From Acidiflorens sp963841945 (GTDB taxonomy: Bacteria > Acidobacteriota > Terriglobia > Terriglobales > Acidobacteriaceae): a stretch of 64,000 nucleotides of DNA. Position numbers and translations under genes: made by a program. The stretch spans positions 434,001-498,000 of the forward strand of contig CAWJFC010000006.1 of the NCBI GenBank assembly GCA_963841945.1, written 5' to 3'. The notes below the pieces were generated by a model. The model saw nothing but the letters and a program-made list of their open reading frames with translations. It searched no databases and was not told the DNA's origin. Shown here one piece after another: positions 17,131 through 25,893 of the stretch (position 1 is the first letter of the stretch; every line of letters begins with the position of its first letter).

Positions 17131-19347
17131 ATGAAAATTAAGGCAATTTTGATCTTTTTTCTGCTGGCCATGATATTCCGCCTGAGCGCCGCTTTGACTA
17201 GTACCAGCACAACGCTCACATCCTCTCTGAATCCCTCTTTTTATGGGCAGGCGGTGACGTTCATGGCGGTGGTCGCTCCGGCTCCGCCGGATGGAGAAAC
17301 GGTCACTTTCTTGCAAGGGAAGACCACAATCGGAACGGGGACATTGAACTCGGGCACCGCTACCTACACGACCTCGACGCTGGCGGCTGGGGGTACGGAC
17401 ACCATCAAGGCGGAATACCCTGGCGATGGGATCTACCAGAGCAGCACCTCAAATGCGGTGCAGCAGGTGGTAGAAGCGGCCCCGACGTCGACGAGTTTGA
17501 GTTCGTCGCCGAACCCGTCAACTTATGGAGAGTCGGTGACATTTACGGCGAGCGTAGTCGCGCAGTACGGCGGTACAGTCAGCGGCAATGTGGCCTTCTA
17601 CAACGGGAGCACGAAGCTCGGGGAGGAGACTCTTTCCGGTGGTGTTACCACTTACGCGACCACCAAGTTACCGGGCGGAAGCGATTCGATCACGGCGGTC
17701 TATAAAGGCAGCACCTCATTTGCCACCAGCACCTCACCCGTACTGATTCAAAAGGTGAATGGCGGTAGTGGCGGGGGCACGGTGACCAAGACCACGCTGT
17801 CCTCTTCGCAGAATCCATCCATTTACGGAGAGCCAGTGACCTTCAGAGCATCGGTCTCGCCCGCTCCGCCGGATGGAGAAACAGTCACGTTTCTGCAAGG
17901 GAAGAGCACAATAGGAACGGGGATATTGAGCGGCGGCATCGCTAATTATACGATCTCGACGCTGGCGGCAGGTGGCACCGATACCATCAAGGCGGAATAC
18001 CTTGGTGATGGCACGTACGAGAGCAGCACGTCGAATGCGGTGCAGCAGGTGGTAGACGCGGCCCCAACGTCGACCACGCTGGTTTCCTCACAGAATCCCT
18101 CCGTCGTTGGTCAGCCGGTGACTTTCACGGCGACCGTCACGCCGGCCGAGTACAGTGGAGGTCTCTTACCCACCGGCAATGCATTTTTCTATAACGGAAG
18201 CGCAAAGCTGGGCGCGGTAACGTTGGCTGGCGGTGTGGCCAGTTACACGACCTCAACCTTGCCTGTCGGCACCGATCCGATTACCGCTGTCTATAGCGGC
18301 AGCAAATCATACCTCACCAGCACCTCAAGCGTGCTGAGACAGACCGTCAATCCAGGACAAGTTATTGATTCCACGATGACTTGGAATGGCGTCACGCGTT
18401 ACTACGAAGTTTATCTGCCCGGCGGTCTCCCTTCGAATCCAGCCATGGTTCTGATGCTCCATGGGACGCAGACTACGAAATCTACAACCTCCGATCCACA
18501 ACCCATTATTTCGCTGAATTGGGGCTGGCAGTCCGTCGCCGATGAATACGGATTCATCCTAGTTAAGCCCGCATCCACCTATAACCCGTCAACCTACCAG
18601 TGGAACTGGAACGCCTACTGCATGGACGGGTCGACGGTCTGCGGTTCCTTCGGATGGGACGGAGGAGCATTCCCCTACGCCGAGGGATGTGAGTCGGGAG
18701 ACAACGAATGCCCCGACGATGTGGGCTTTCTAGGAGCGCTGATCGCCAACCTTGAGGAACAGTACAACGTGGATCAAAATAGGGTGTACGTTGCGGGATT
18801 CTCTTCCGGGGCGCAGATGGCGCATCGTGTCGGCCTCGAGCTCTCCAATACCGTGGCCGCTATCGTTGCCGCTTCGGGACAGCTCGAAGGCCAGCAGTCT
18901 GCCCCACCGCCGTTGTTCTGGCCGACGGTGCCGCAGAATTTTCAGCCCATATCAGTACAGGAGTGGCACGGCACGCTCGATAAAAACTTGCCGCCGTGCA
19001 ACTACGGCACGACTGAATACAGCGGCGTTAACTTCTATCTGGATACGGTCGATGATACTTTCAAGTTCTGGTCCGGTCCACCGACCGATGCCTGTACCAC
19101 ATTCGCAACCACGCAGCCTCTGTGTCTGAACGGAGCGCCGAACAACTTGAACGATGCGCCTATGCTGGGCATTGCGGGCCTGACCGGTAACGATGCCACC
19201 GGATGCAAAGACAATGTCGAAGTCCAATTCATCTGGGAACCTAATATCGGGCACTCCTGGCAGCAGGAATACAACGACGCCCGCTGGAATTTTTTCGCTG
19301 CTCATCCTTGCCAGCACGACTGTGCCAGCGACGCGAAAAGGAAGTGA
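17131..19347 (+). CDS. Secreted Ig-repeat protein with PHB depolymerase-like esterase domain
   Basis: The 738-residue protein has a signal peptide (about residues 1-22). Four Ig-like repeats of about 95 residues follow (about 24-112, 116-207, 214-308, 312-405). Repeats 1 and 3, and 2 and 4, are most alike. The C-terminal alpha/beta-hydrolase (about 415-738) has the oxyanion stretch MVLMLHGTQ, nucleophile GFSSGAQMAHR, an aspartate candidate in HGTLDKN and the histidine in GHSW. This is the LpqC/PHB-depolymerase/feruloyl-esterase group. It would hydrolyse polyester or acylated polysaccharide outside the cell; substrate unknown. Cysteine-rich insertions suggest disulfides. Confidence 0.85.
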   Translation: MKIKAILIFFLLAMIFRLSAALTSTSTTLTSSLNPSFYGQAVTFMAVVAPAPPDGETVTFLQGKTTIGTGTLNSGTATYTTSTLAAGGTDTIKAEYPGDGIYQSSTSNAVQQVVEAAPTSTSLSSSPNPSTYGESVTFTASVVAQYGGTVSGNVAFYNGSTKLGEETLSGGVTTYATTKLPGGSDSITAVYKGSTSFATSTSPVLIQKVNGGSGGGTVTKTTLSSSQNPSIYGEPVTFRASVSPAPPDGETVTFLQGKSTIGTGILSGGIANYTISTLAAGGTDTIKAEYLGDGTYESSTSNAVQQVVDAAPTSTTLVSSQNPSVVGQPVTFTATVTPAEYSGGLLPTGNAFFYNGSAKLGAVTLAGGVASYTTSTLPVGTDPITAVYSGSKSYLTSTSSVLRQTVNPGQVIDSTMTWNGVTRYYEVYLPGGLPSNPAMVLMLHGTQTTKSTTSDPQPIISLNWGWQSVADEYGFILVKPASTYNPSTYQWNWNAYCMDGSTVCGSFGWDGGAFPYAEGCESGDNECPDDVGFLGALIANLEEQYNVDQNRVYVAGFSSGAQMAHRVGLELSNTVAAIVAASGQLEGQQSAPPPLFWPTVPQNFQPISVQEWHGTLDKNLPPCNYGTTEYSGVNFYLDTVDDTFKFWSGPPTDACTTFATTQPLCLNGAPNNLNDAPMLGIAGLTGNDATGCKDNVEVQFIWEPNIGHSWQQEYNDARWNFFAAHPCQHDCASDAKRK
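17215..18072 (+). repeat. Intragenic duplication of an Ig-domain pair (591-bp offset)
   Basis: Bases around 17265-17482 recur at 17856-18072 with high identity, for example the shared CTCCGCCGGATGGAGAAAC. The offset is 591 bases, or 197 codons, exactly two Ig domains. The esterase linker region thus grew by duplication of a two-domain unit. Confidence 0.75.
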
Positions 19348-19737
19348 ACTGGAGAACATGAGCATTAGCGGGCGTGCCATGAGGCCCGTTGTCAGCCGGG
19401 GTGGCACCTCAAATTCATTCCTTATCTCCGAATGTCTTACTCAAAGGGCCAAGAGGCTCAATACGTTGGCGAGAAAAATGCGCTAACAATATTTATCTTC
19501 GCCTCTGATGGCTTGGGTTGCGGTCGCCCGGCAGAGGAAAGCGATCCCGCCCACGACGGCGAAGCACGTCTTTCGATCCCGTCCAGGCTTTTCCGGCACG
19601 TCCTACATCCAGCCCGGCACAGGTGTAGAATTGCCGCCATTCGTAACACCCAATCTCCCGGTTATCAACGCAGGTCAACCAGGCATGCCAACTATGCACG
19701 CTGACCATCACAACCCAACGGTTCAGGAGAGGCAACT
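19348..19737. other. Intergenic region with interspersed repeat copy
   Basis: About 390 bases between two same-strand secreted-protein genes. It contains the second copy of the GGTTGCGGTCGCCC repeat (19510-19543). Open frames here lack family features. The last 20 bases hold AGGAGAGG, the likely ribosome-binding site of the next gene. No RNA gene or strong terminator was seen. Confidence 0.5.
19510..19543. repeat. Intergenic repeat copy B (GGTTGCGGTCGCCC-type)
   Basis: This is the second copy of the 34-base repeat at 15499-15532, with GGTCGCCCGGCAGAGGAAAG at its centre. Both copies have the same orientation and lie downstream of a gene. Confidence 0.6.
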
Positions 19738-22700
19738 ATGAAGAAAAGCACTGACGTTTGCGTTGTATTGATGTTGTTTTTGTGTGTCATCGCTATCTCC
19801 GCTGCCCATGCTCAAAGGCGCGACGCTCAAGTTGGCGGCGGCCTTTTGCCCGACGGCTTCTACATCACACCAACCGCAGCTCCCGGCTCGATTTTTCAGG
19901 GACTGCCGACCGGATTACGTGCCGACGGCTCTGCCGATGCGAATGGCGCAGTGACCACGGCCCTGAGTCCCGACGGCACGGCTCTACTGATCCTCACCAC
20001 CGGCTACAACACAGATTTCTATACGCAGGGGCCGGAGGGCACTCCGATTCTGTGGGCGGCTCTCGATCCGGATAGCGGCCAGCCCTCGCAGACTACGACC
20101 CCGAATGCGGAATGGGTCTTCCTTTATGACGTGCGCGGTCCGCAGCCCGTGCAGAAACAAATGATCAACATTCCGAATACGTACGGCGGACTGTCCTGGG
20201 ACCCGACCGGGACCATCTTCTACGTCGCAGGCGGAATCGACGATCGGGTGGAGGCATGGGTCAATACCAACACGGGAGCCAGCGCGGATGGAAATTACGC
20301 GCCTAGCGCCCCGTTTGTACTGCTCGGACACGACCAGCCCGCGGATGTTCCGATCCAGCAGTATCCGATCGGCGGACTGTTCGTAACCACTCCGATCGAC
20401 AACAACCCGATTGCCGGCGACATGTACATTCCTTTCGGCGCGCTCGCGGCCGGGTTGGCCGTGACGCCGGACGGAACGACCTTGTACATTGCGAATTACC
20501 AGAACGACTCGCTCTCGGTGATTAATACGGCGACGCGAGCGGTCACCAACGAGATTCACTTCTTCGTCCCGGGACAGACGGCCGCCATCGGCGAAATGCC
20601 CTACTGGCCGGTGATTCTCTCGAATGCACAGGGTGCGGCCACCAAGGTATACGTCAGCAGCCAGCGCGACGGCCAGGTGCTATCGGTCAACGCGCAGACC
20701 GGTACTTTCAACGTGATCACCGTGGGCGGCGAGCCGAACCGCATGATCCTCTCAGCCGATCAGACACGGTTGTATGTCTCCAATGGCGACCTCGACGAAA
20801 TCGAGGTTATCGATACGACCAAAGACAAGATAGTGAACCGGATTTCCGTGGCTCGTCCCGGATATAAGTACAAAGGTTCGAACCCGAACTCGCTGGCGCT
20901 GAGTCCGGACGGCAAGAGCCTGTATGTCACGCTGGGCGGCGAGAACGCGATCGGGGTGATCAGCGTGGCCTCGCAGCAACTGCTGGGACGCATTCCGACA
21001 GGCTGGTACCCGAGTTCGGTTTCGGTGAGCGCCGACGGCAGCACTCTCTACGTGGTGAACATGAAGGGGAACGCGGGACCGAACCTCGAATACCGCGTGG
21101 ATTGTCCGGGAACGGGAATTCCACCCCAGTATGAGCAGTACATGTGCCCGCCGCCGAATCCGACGTCGCGCAACGAGTATGTGCTGGCTTTGCTGAAGGC
21201 GGGATTTTCAACCATCCCGGTGCCCGACGCGAATACGCTCGCGTATCTGTCGTCCATCGTCGATGCCAACAATGGATTCAACAATCCTCAGCACGATCCG
21301 ATGATGGCCTTCCTGCACAGCCGCATCAAGCACGTGATCTATATTCAGAAAGAAAACCGCACCTACGATCAGATCCTCGGGGACTTGACGCAGGGCAATG
21401 GCGATCCGACGCGGGTGCAGTTCCCGCAGCCGATTTCGCCCAACGAGCATCAGATCGCAACCCAGTTTGTCCTGCTCGACAACTACTACGACGCCAGCGA
21501 CGTCAGTGGCGATGGATGGAACTGGGACATGCAGGGCCATCCCAACGACGCGACCGTCAAGAACGTGCTCGTCGGCTACGGCAATGCGAATTACAACATT
21601 CCGTTCGACTGGAACGGAAATCCCCGCAATATCGGCATCGCGCTGCCCGACACGACAACGGGGACACCAAGCCCAAGCACCGTGCGCATTACGACCTTGT
21701 TTGACCCGACTGGAGGGTCGTCGATTGAGCCCGGAACCAAGGACATCACCGCCAACCAGGGCGCTGATGATCTGCGGGCCGACGCGGTTGGCGGCTACAT
21801 TTGGGATAGTGTCATACGCGCGGGCAAGTCTGTCCGGCATTACGGGCTCTACGCGGATGAGAATTACTATGTCGTTCCGTCGGCGGGCGCTCCGTTCTAC
21901 ATTCCGATCGTGCGCGACGCGTTCAAACAGAAAGTCGTGCAGGCGGTGCCGGTGCGCAAATCTCTCCTCGATAAGACCGACCTTTATTATCGGGGCTGGG
22001 ATTTGAATACCCCCGATCAATACCGATTCGAAGAGTGGGACCGCGAATTTAACGAGTACGTGAAGAAAGGCAATCTGCCCGATTTTGAGATTGTCGACTT
22101 CATGGAAGATCACTTCGGCAACTTCTCATCGAACGTCGGCGGCCTGGAAAACCCGCTGGCGGAGATGGCCAGCAACGATTACGCGGTCGGGCAACTGATC
22201 GAGGCCGTGAGCAACTCGCCGTACTGGAAAGATACGGTGATCTTCGTTGTCGAAGATGATGCGCAGAACGGGCCGGATCACGTGGATGCGCACCGCTCGA
22301 CGGCGTTCATCGCTTCGCCTTACGTCAAGAGCGGATCGGTCGTGAACACGATGTACAACTCCACGAATGTGTTGCGCACGATCGAGGACATTCTGGGGGT
22401 GGATCACCTCGGCCTCAATGATGCCAATGCATTGCCGATGTCGGATGTGTTTATCAAGCAGCCGAATCTGCAACCGTACGCGTCGATCATCCCGGGTATT
22501 CTGTGCGAGCCACCGGTGAATCCCGACCTCGTTCCGGAATGCCACAATCCGCAGGGCCGCACCATTACCAGAGCGATCAAACCACTGCACGACGGACAGT
22601 GGTGGGCGCAGATGACTAAGGGCTTTAACTTCAGCCATCCCGACATGCTGGACTCCGACAAGTTCAATCGGATTCTGTGGCGCGGGATCATGGGCGACGA

Positions 22701-22761
22701 AAAGCCGTATCCAGAGCCGGGAGTGCTTCTTCAGGTAAGCTCCGACCCGGATGGTGATTAA
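19738..22761 (+). CDS. Secreted YncE-like beta-propeller fused to phosphoesterase domain
   Basis: The 1007-residue protein has a signal peptide (about residues 1-25). A seven-bladed YVTN/YncE-type propeller (about 60-450) shows repeated motifs such as VTPDGTTLYIANYQNDSLSV and LSPDGKSLYVTLGGENAIGV. The C-terminal part (about 530-960) is an alkaline-phosphatase-superfamily phosphoesterase: HVIYIQKENRTYDQILGD, VEDDAQNGPDHVDAHRS and the metal-site histidine after it. The ENRT/DQ motif places it near acid phosphatases and phospholipase C of PF04185. It probably releases phosphate or cleaves phospholipids outside the cytoplasm; specificity unknown. RBS AGGAGAGG precedes the ATG. Confidence 0.88.
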   Translation: MKKSTDVCVVLMLFLCVIAISAAHAQRRDAQVGGGLLPDGFYITPTAAPGSIFQGLPTGLRADGSADANGAVTTALSPDGTALLILTTGYNTDFYTQGPEGTPILWAALDPDSGQPSQTTTPNAEWVFLYDVRGPQPVQKQMINIPNTYGGLSWDPTGTIFYVAGGIDDRVEAWVNTNTGASADGNYAPSAPFVLLGHDQPADVPIQQYPIGGLFVTTPIDNNPIAGDMYIPFGALAAGLAVTPDGTTLYIANYQNDSLSVINTATRAVTNEIHFFVPGQTAAIGEMPYWPVILSNAQGAATKVYVSSQRDGQVLSVNAQTGTFNVITVGGEPNRMILSADQTRLYVSNGDLDEIEVIDTTKDKIVNRISVARPGYKYKGSNPNSLALSPDGKSLYVTLGGENAIGVISVASQQLLGRIPTGWYPSSVSVSADGSTLYVVNMKGNAGPNLEYRVDCPGTGIPPQYEQYMCPPPNPTSRNEYVLALLKAGFSTIPVPDANTLAYLSSIVDANNGFNNPQHDPMMAFLHSRIKHVIYIQKENRTYDQILGDLTQGNGDPTRVQFPQPISPNEHQIATQFVLLDNYYDASDVSGDGWNWDMQGHPNDATVKNVLVGYGNANYNIPFDWNGNPRNIGIALPDTTTGTPSPSTVRITTLFDPTGGSSIEPGTKDITANQGADDLRADAVGGYIWDSVIRAGKSVRHYGLYADENYYVVPSAGAPFYIPIVRDAFKQKVVQAVPVRKSLLDKTDLYYRGWDLNTPDQYRFEEWDREFNEYVKKGNLPDFEIVDFMEDHFGNFSSNVGGLENPLAEMASNDYAVGQLIEAVSNSPYWKDTVIFVVEDDAQNGPDHVDAHRSTAFIASPYVKSGSVVNTMYNSTNVLRTIEDILGVDHLGLNDANALPMSDVFIKQPNLQPYASIIPGILCEPPVNPDLVPECHNPQGRTITRAIKPLHDGQWWAQMTKGFNFSHPDMLDSDKFNRILWRGIMGDEKPYPEPGVLLQVSSDPDGD

Positions 22762-22780
22762 CCATCATGAATGCGATTCG

Positions 22781-22809
22781 GGGGCTGGTGGCATTCCGTC
22801 ATCAGCCCC
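22781..22809 (+). terminator. Possible terminator hairpin after the propeller-phosphoesterase gene
   Basis: GGGGCTGGTG pairs with CATCAGCCCC (one G-U) around a 9-base loop, 20 bases after the stop codon. No T run follows, so intrinsic termination is doubtful. Confidence 0.3.
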
Positions 22810-23011
22810 TGATTGCTGAGCTGCGTTTTGTACCCGAACTGCCCAGCCTGAACCCAAGCTCAAAACCCGAGAATTTAGGGAATCTGAAGCTCTCCCGCCA
22901 GCCTTATATGGCACCTCAATTCCGCATGAAATTGGCAAATATTGATGCACATCTTTTCCCGCTCCACCCCAGGGTTGCGGTCGCATCTCCATCCCTTTAT
23001 CCTTCCCACGT

Positions 23012-24487
23012 ATGCCCAGCACTCTTGTCGAATGTGTTCCTAACTTTTCCGAAGGCCGGGACAAAGCTAAAGTCGATGCCATTGTCGAGGCCATGAAAAT
23101 TCCGGGGGTCTTCCTGCTCGACCGCGAGATGGACTCGGACCACAACCGCTGTGTGATTACGCTGGTCGGCGAGCGCGAGCCCATTCAAGAGGCGGCCATC
23201 CGCGGGGTAGGGAAGGCGGCCGAGTTGATCGATCTGACCAAGCACCAGGGCGCGCACCCGCGCATGGGAGCGGCCGATGTAGTGCCATTTATTCCGATCG
23301 ATGGCGTCACGATTGAAGACTGCGTGGCTATGTCGCGGCACGTGGGCGCTGAAATATGGAAGCGTTTTCAGATTCCCGTTTATCTATATGAGGCGGCGGC
23401 GGCCACGCCCGAGCGCCAGAATCTGGAGAACATCCGGCGTGGGCAGTTTGAAGGCATCCGCGCTGAGATCGCGACCAACCCTGCGCGCAAGCCGGACTTT
23501 GGCGAACCGCGGGTGCATCCGACGGCGGGGGCCACCGTGGTGGGCGCGCGCAAATTTCTCATCGCTTATAACGTATTTTTGAATACTCCGGATGTCGAGA
23601 TCGCGAAGAAGATTGCCAAGGCCGTGCGCTTCTCGAGCGGCGGGCTGCGATTCGTCAAAGGCGCGGGCTTTTTGGTGCGCGGCATGGCGCAGGTCTCCAT
23701 GAACCTCACGGACTTCGAGCAGACACCGGTGCATCGCGTTTTCGAAGTTGTGAAGCGCGAAGCAGCGCGCTATGGCGTTACTCCGGTCTCCAGCGAGATT
23801 GTTGGGCTGATTCCGAAGAAGGCTTTGGAGTCGGCGGCGGAGTGGTTCTTGCAGGTGGAGAATTTCGATTCGTCACTTATCCTCGAAAATCGGCTGGCCG
23901 CAGTAATGAGCGGGAAGATGGCGGTGGGTGGCCTGCGAGCGGGAGTTGAGCCATTCATCGAGCAACTGGCTGCACCCACGGCGACTCCGGGCGGAGGGAG
24001 CGCGGCAGCGGCGAGCGGCGCGATGGCCGCTGGCCTTGCGAACATGGTGGCTGCGATGTCGCGCGGCAAGAAAGCTTACCTGCAGCACGAGGCGGCATTG
24101 AGCGAAGCGATTGCGCGCCTTGGGCAACTCCGCGAAGAACTGAAAGCAGCCATCGATGCGGACGCGGAATCCTACAACCTGGTGATGAAGGCGTACAAGG
24201 CGGCGAAGGAATCGAAGGATGGCGACGCCGCGATTAACGCGGCTTTGAAGCAGGCGACGAGTGTTCCGCTGGGCGTGGCGGAGAGGGTGGTCGAGGTCAT
24301 CGGAATCGCCAGTAAACTTGTGCCCATCACGAATCCGAATATGAAGTCGGATTTGGCGACCGCGGTTGCCCTGGCAAAGGCCGCGCGGGCTGGGGCGCTG
24401 GCAAATGTGGAGATCAATCTCGAATCTCTGAAGGATGAGGCGTTCGTGGCCGAAACCAGGGAAAAAGCGGCGGCGCTTCGAGGCTGA
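23012..24487 (+). CDS. ftcD: Bifunctional glutamate formimidoyltransferase / formimidoyl-THF cyclodeaminase
   Basis: The 491-residue protein joins the two activities that end histidine degradation. The transferase moves the formimino group from formiminoglutamate to tetrahydrofolate; the cyclodeaminase releases ammonia to give methenyl-THF. The N-terminal domain starts with LVECVPNFSEGRD (residue 5) and has HQGAHPRMGAADVVPFIP, the catalytic-histidine region. The middle domain includes KFLIAYNVFLNTPD. The cyclodeaminase domain begins near residue 310 with APTATPGGGSAAAASGAMA. Length is near that of fused FtcD (about 540). No other hut genes are adjacent, so it may also serve in one-carbon supply. 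Confidence 0.94.
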   Translation: MPSTLVECVPNFSEGRDKAKVDAIVEAMKIPGVFLLDREMDSDHNRCVITLVGEREPIQEAAIRGVGKAAELIDLTKHQGAHPRMGAADVVPFIPIDGVTIEDCVAMSRHVGAEIWKRFQIPVYLYEAAAATPERQNLENIRRGQFEGIRAEIATNPARKPDFGEPRVHPTAGATVVGARKFLIAYNVFLNTPDVEIAKKIAKAVRFSSGGLRFVKGAGFLVRGMAQVSMNLTDFEQTPVHRVFEVVKREAARYGVTPVSSEIVGLIPKKALESAAEWFLQVENFDSSLILENRLAAVMSGKMAVGGLRAGVEPFIEQLAAPTATPGGGSAAAASGAMAAGLANMVAAMSRGKKAYLQHEAALSEAIARLGQLREELKAAIDADAESYNLVMKAYKAAKESKDGDAAINAALKQATSVPLGVAERVVEVIGIASKLVPITNPNMKSDLATAVALAKAARAGALANVEINLESLKDEAFVAETREKAAALRG

Positions 24488-24720
24488 GAGTTCCCGAGGC
24501 TCAAGGCTGCTTGGCGATGAGGTCATGTGCTATCAAGCCGCGATTTTCCGCGCAAGTGCTACGCTTGCCGACGTTCCATCTTCGGGACGAGGTATGCACT
24601 TTGGTACCGGCAGAGGCGCCATTCTCAGGGCTAAAATAGGGAAGATATTTCTCGGTGGATGCGACCTTGCATCTAACCGTCCAGATTTCATTTTTGTAGG
24701 GACCCACGTCTGAGGAGTTT

Positions 24721-25650
24721 ATGAAGAAATTGTTTGTTGTTGTGTTGCTGCTGTGTGCGACTGCCGGCTTCGCCATGCCGATCGCGTCTTCTGGGCGCGC
24801 ACTGGTGCCGGCCGAGGTTCAGCAATTGATCGGCGTCGACTACCGTGCGCTAAAGGATTCGCCGACCGCGCTGGCGCTGAAGGATCAGGTGCTGCCGCCG
24901 GAACTGAAGAGCTTCGAAACCTCACTGAAGGCCTTCGGCATTGACAGCGACCGTGATCTTGACCAGCTCAGCTTTATTTCGTTCCGCACGCCGAAGGTGG
25001 GGATTCAGATCGTGTGCGTGGCGCAGGGCTCGTTTTCGGCGAAGGCCGTCATCAAGAAAATGCGGCTGAAGAAAATCATGGGAACGAAGTACGGTACGAC
25101 TCGCGTCTATCCGATGGATAGCGGGTTTGTGATGACCTTCCTTGACGACAATACGATGGCTTTCGGTACCGAGCCGGCGCTGCACAGCGCGCTCGATGCG
25201 CGTGACGGCAAGCGGCCATCCCTCGATTCGAATCCGCAGATTGCCGACCAGATGGCGGCGGTCGACAGCTCGCCGGTGTGGAGCGTGCTTGACCAGGAAG
25301 GCACGCAGGCGATGATGCGCTCGGCGCTCGGCGATGCTGCGAAGGTCGCGGACTACGAGACGGTGAAGAAACGGATTCTGGCTTCGCGCTACACGATGAG
25401 CTTCCAGAGCGGCGTGAATTTCGACCTTAGCGTTTTGACGGCGGACTCGATGACGGCGGGGACGCTGTCCTCGCTGGTGAAAGCGGGAATCATGTTCAAA
25501 AAGATGGGCGCCTCGGCGACGGAAAAGACAGCGCTGGATGCGACCACGGTTGATTCGGACGGCTCGAATTTCACCATGCACTTTAAAACCGACGATCAGA
25601 AGTTTCAGGCGCTGATGAAATCGCCATTGTTCGCGGCGGTGTCGCACTAG
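24721..25650 (+). CDS. Exported hypothetical protein
   Basis: The 309-residue protein starts after GAGGAG with a signal peptide (hydrophobic residues 4-18). The rest is soluble with alternating strands and helices; recognisable segments are DYRALKDSPTALALKDQ and FVMTFLDDNTMAFGTEPAL. The overall pattern resembles exported proteins common in Acidobacteriota in which a helical start precedes a roughly duplicated alpha/beta unit. I recognise no catalytic motif. It is a single-gene unit with its own terminator. Confidence 0.72.
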   Translation: MKKLFVVVLLLCATAGFAMPIASSGRALVPAEVQQLIGVDYRALKDSPTALALKDQVLPPELKSFETSLKAFGIDSDRDLDQLSFISFRTPKVGIQIVCVAQGSFSAKAVIKKMRLKKIMGTKYGTTRVYPMDSGFVMTFLDDNTMAFGTEPALHSALDARDGKRPSLDSNPQIADQMAAVDSSPVWSVLDQEGTQAMMRSALGDAAKVADYETVKKRILASRYTMSFQSGVNFDLSVLTADSMTAGTLSSLVKAGIMFKKMGASATEKTALDATTVDSDGSNFTMHFKTDDQKFQALMKSPLFAAVSH

Positions 25651-25705
25651 GGCGTTGCTGGGCTTTCGTCGCGGGCTGCTCGCAAAACCAGGCGGATAAA
25701 AATCA

Positions 25706-25733
25706 AGTCCCGGGGATTCTCTCCGGGACTTTT
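25706..25733 (+). terminator. Intrinsic terminator
   Basis: Perfect 8-bp stem AGTCCCGG/CCGGGACT with a 9-base loop, followed by TTT, 56 bases after the exported-protein stop codon. It ends that transcription unit. Confidence 0.75.
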
Positions 25734-25820
25734 GCTTTGGGCTAAGTTGCGCGGGACACTTTTTGGGGAGATGCATGGTGCGCACGCCTTGCGGCACCCA
25801 GAATGAGTATGAGTTTGTAG

Positions 25821-25881
25821 GGGTCCTTCGACTCCGCAAGCATTCCGCTTCGCGGATTGCCTGCTACGCTCAGGATGACAT
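25821..25881. repeat. Intergenic repeat GGTCCTTCGACTCCGC...CAGGATGACA, copy 1
   Basis: This stretch begins GGGTCCTTCGACTCCGC and ends CGCTCAGGATGACA. Related copies occur at 33079-33137 and, shortened, at 35422-35450. The ends are conserved and the middle varies, as in REP-like or mobile short repeats. Confidence 0.65.
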
Positions 25882-25893
25882 TTTAGGGGAGAT

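Noticed and set aside
17131..18360. Repeated DNA considered as CRISPR or phage tail repeats
   Set aside because: Repeats are in-frame Ig domains within one gene, with domain-length spacing.
21208..22113. 301-residue minus-strand frame
   Set aside because: Antisense to the propeller-phosphoesterase gene; composition is Arg/Val-rich without motifs.
24922..25839. 305-residue minus-strand frame
   Set aside because: Antisense to the exported-protein gene and crossing its terminator; Arg/His-rich, no motifs.
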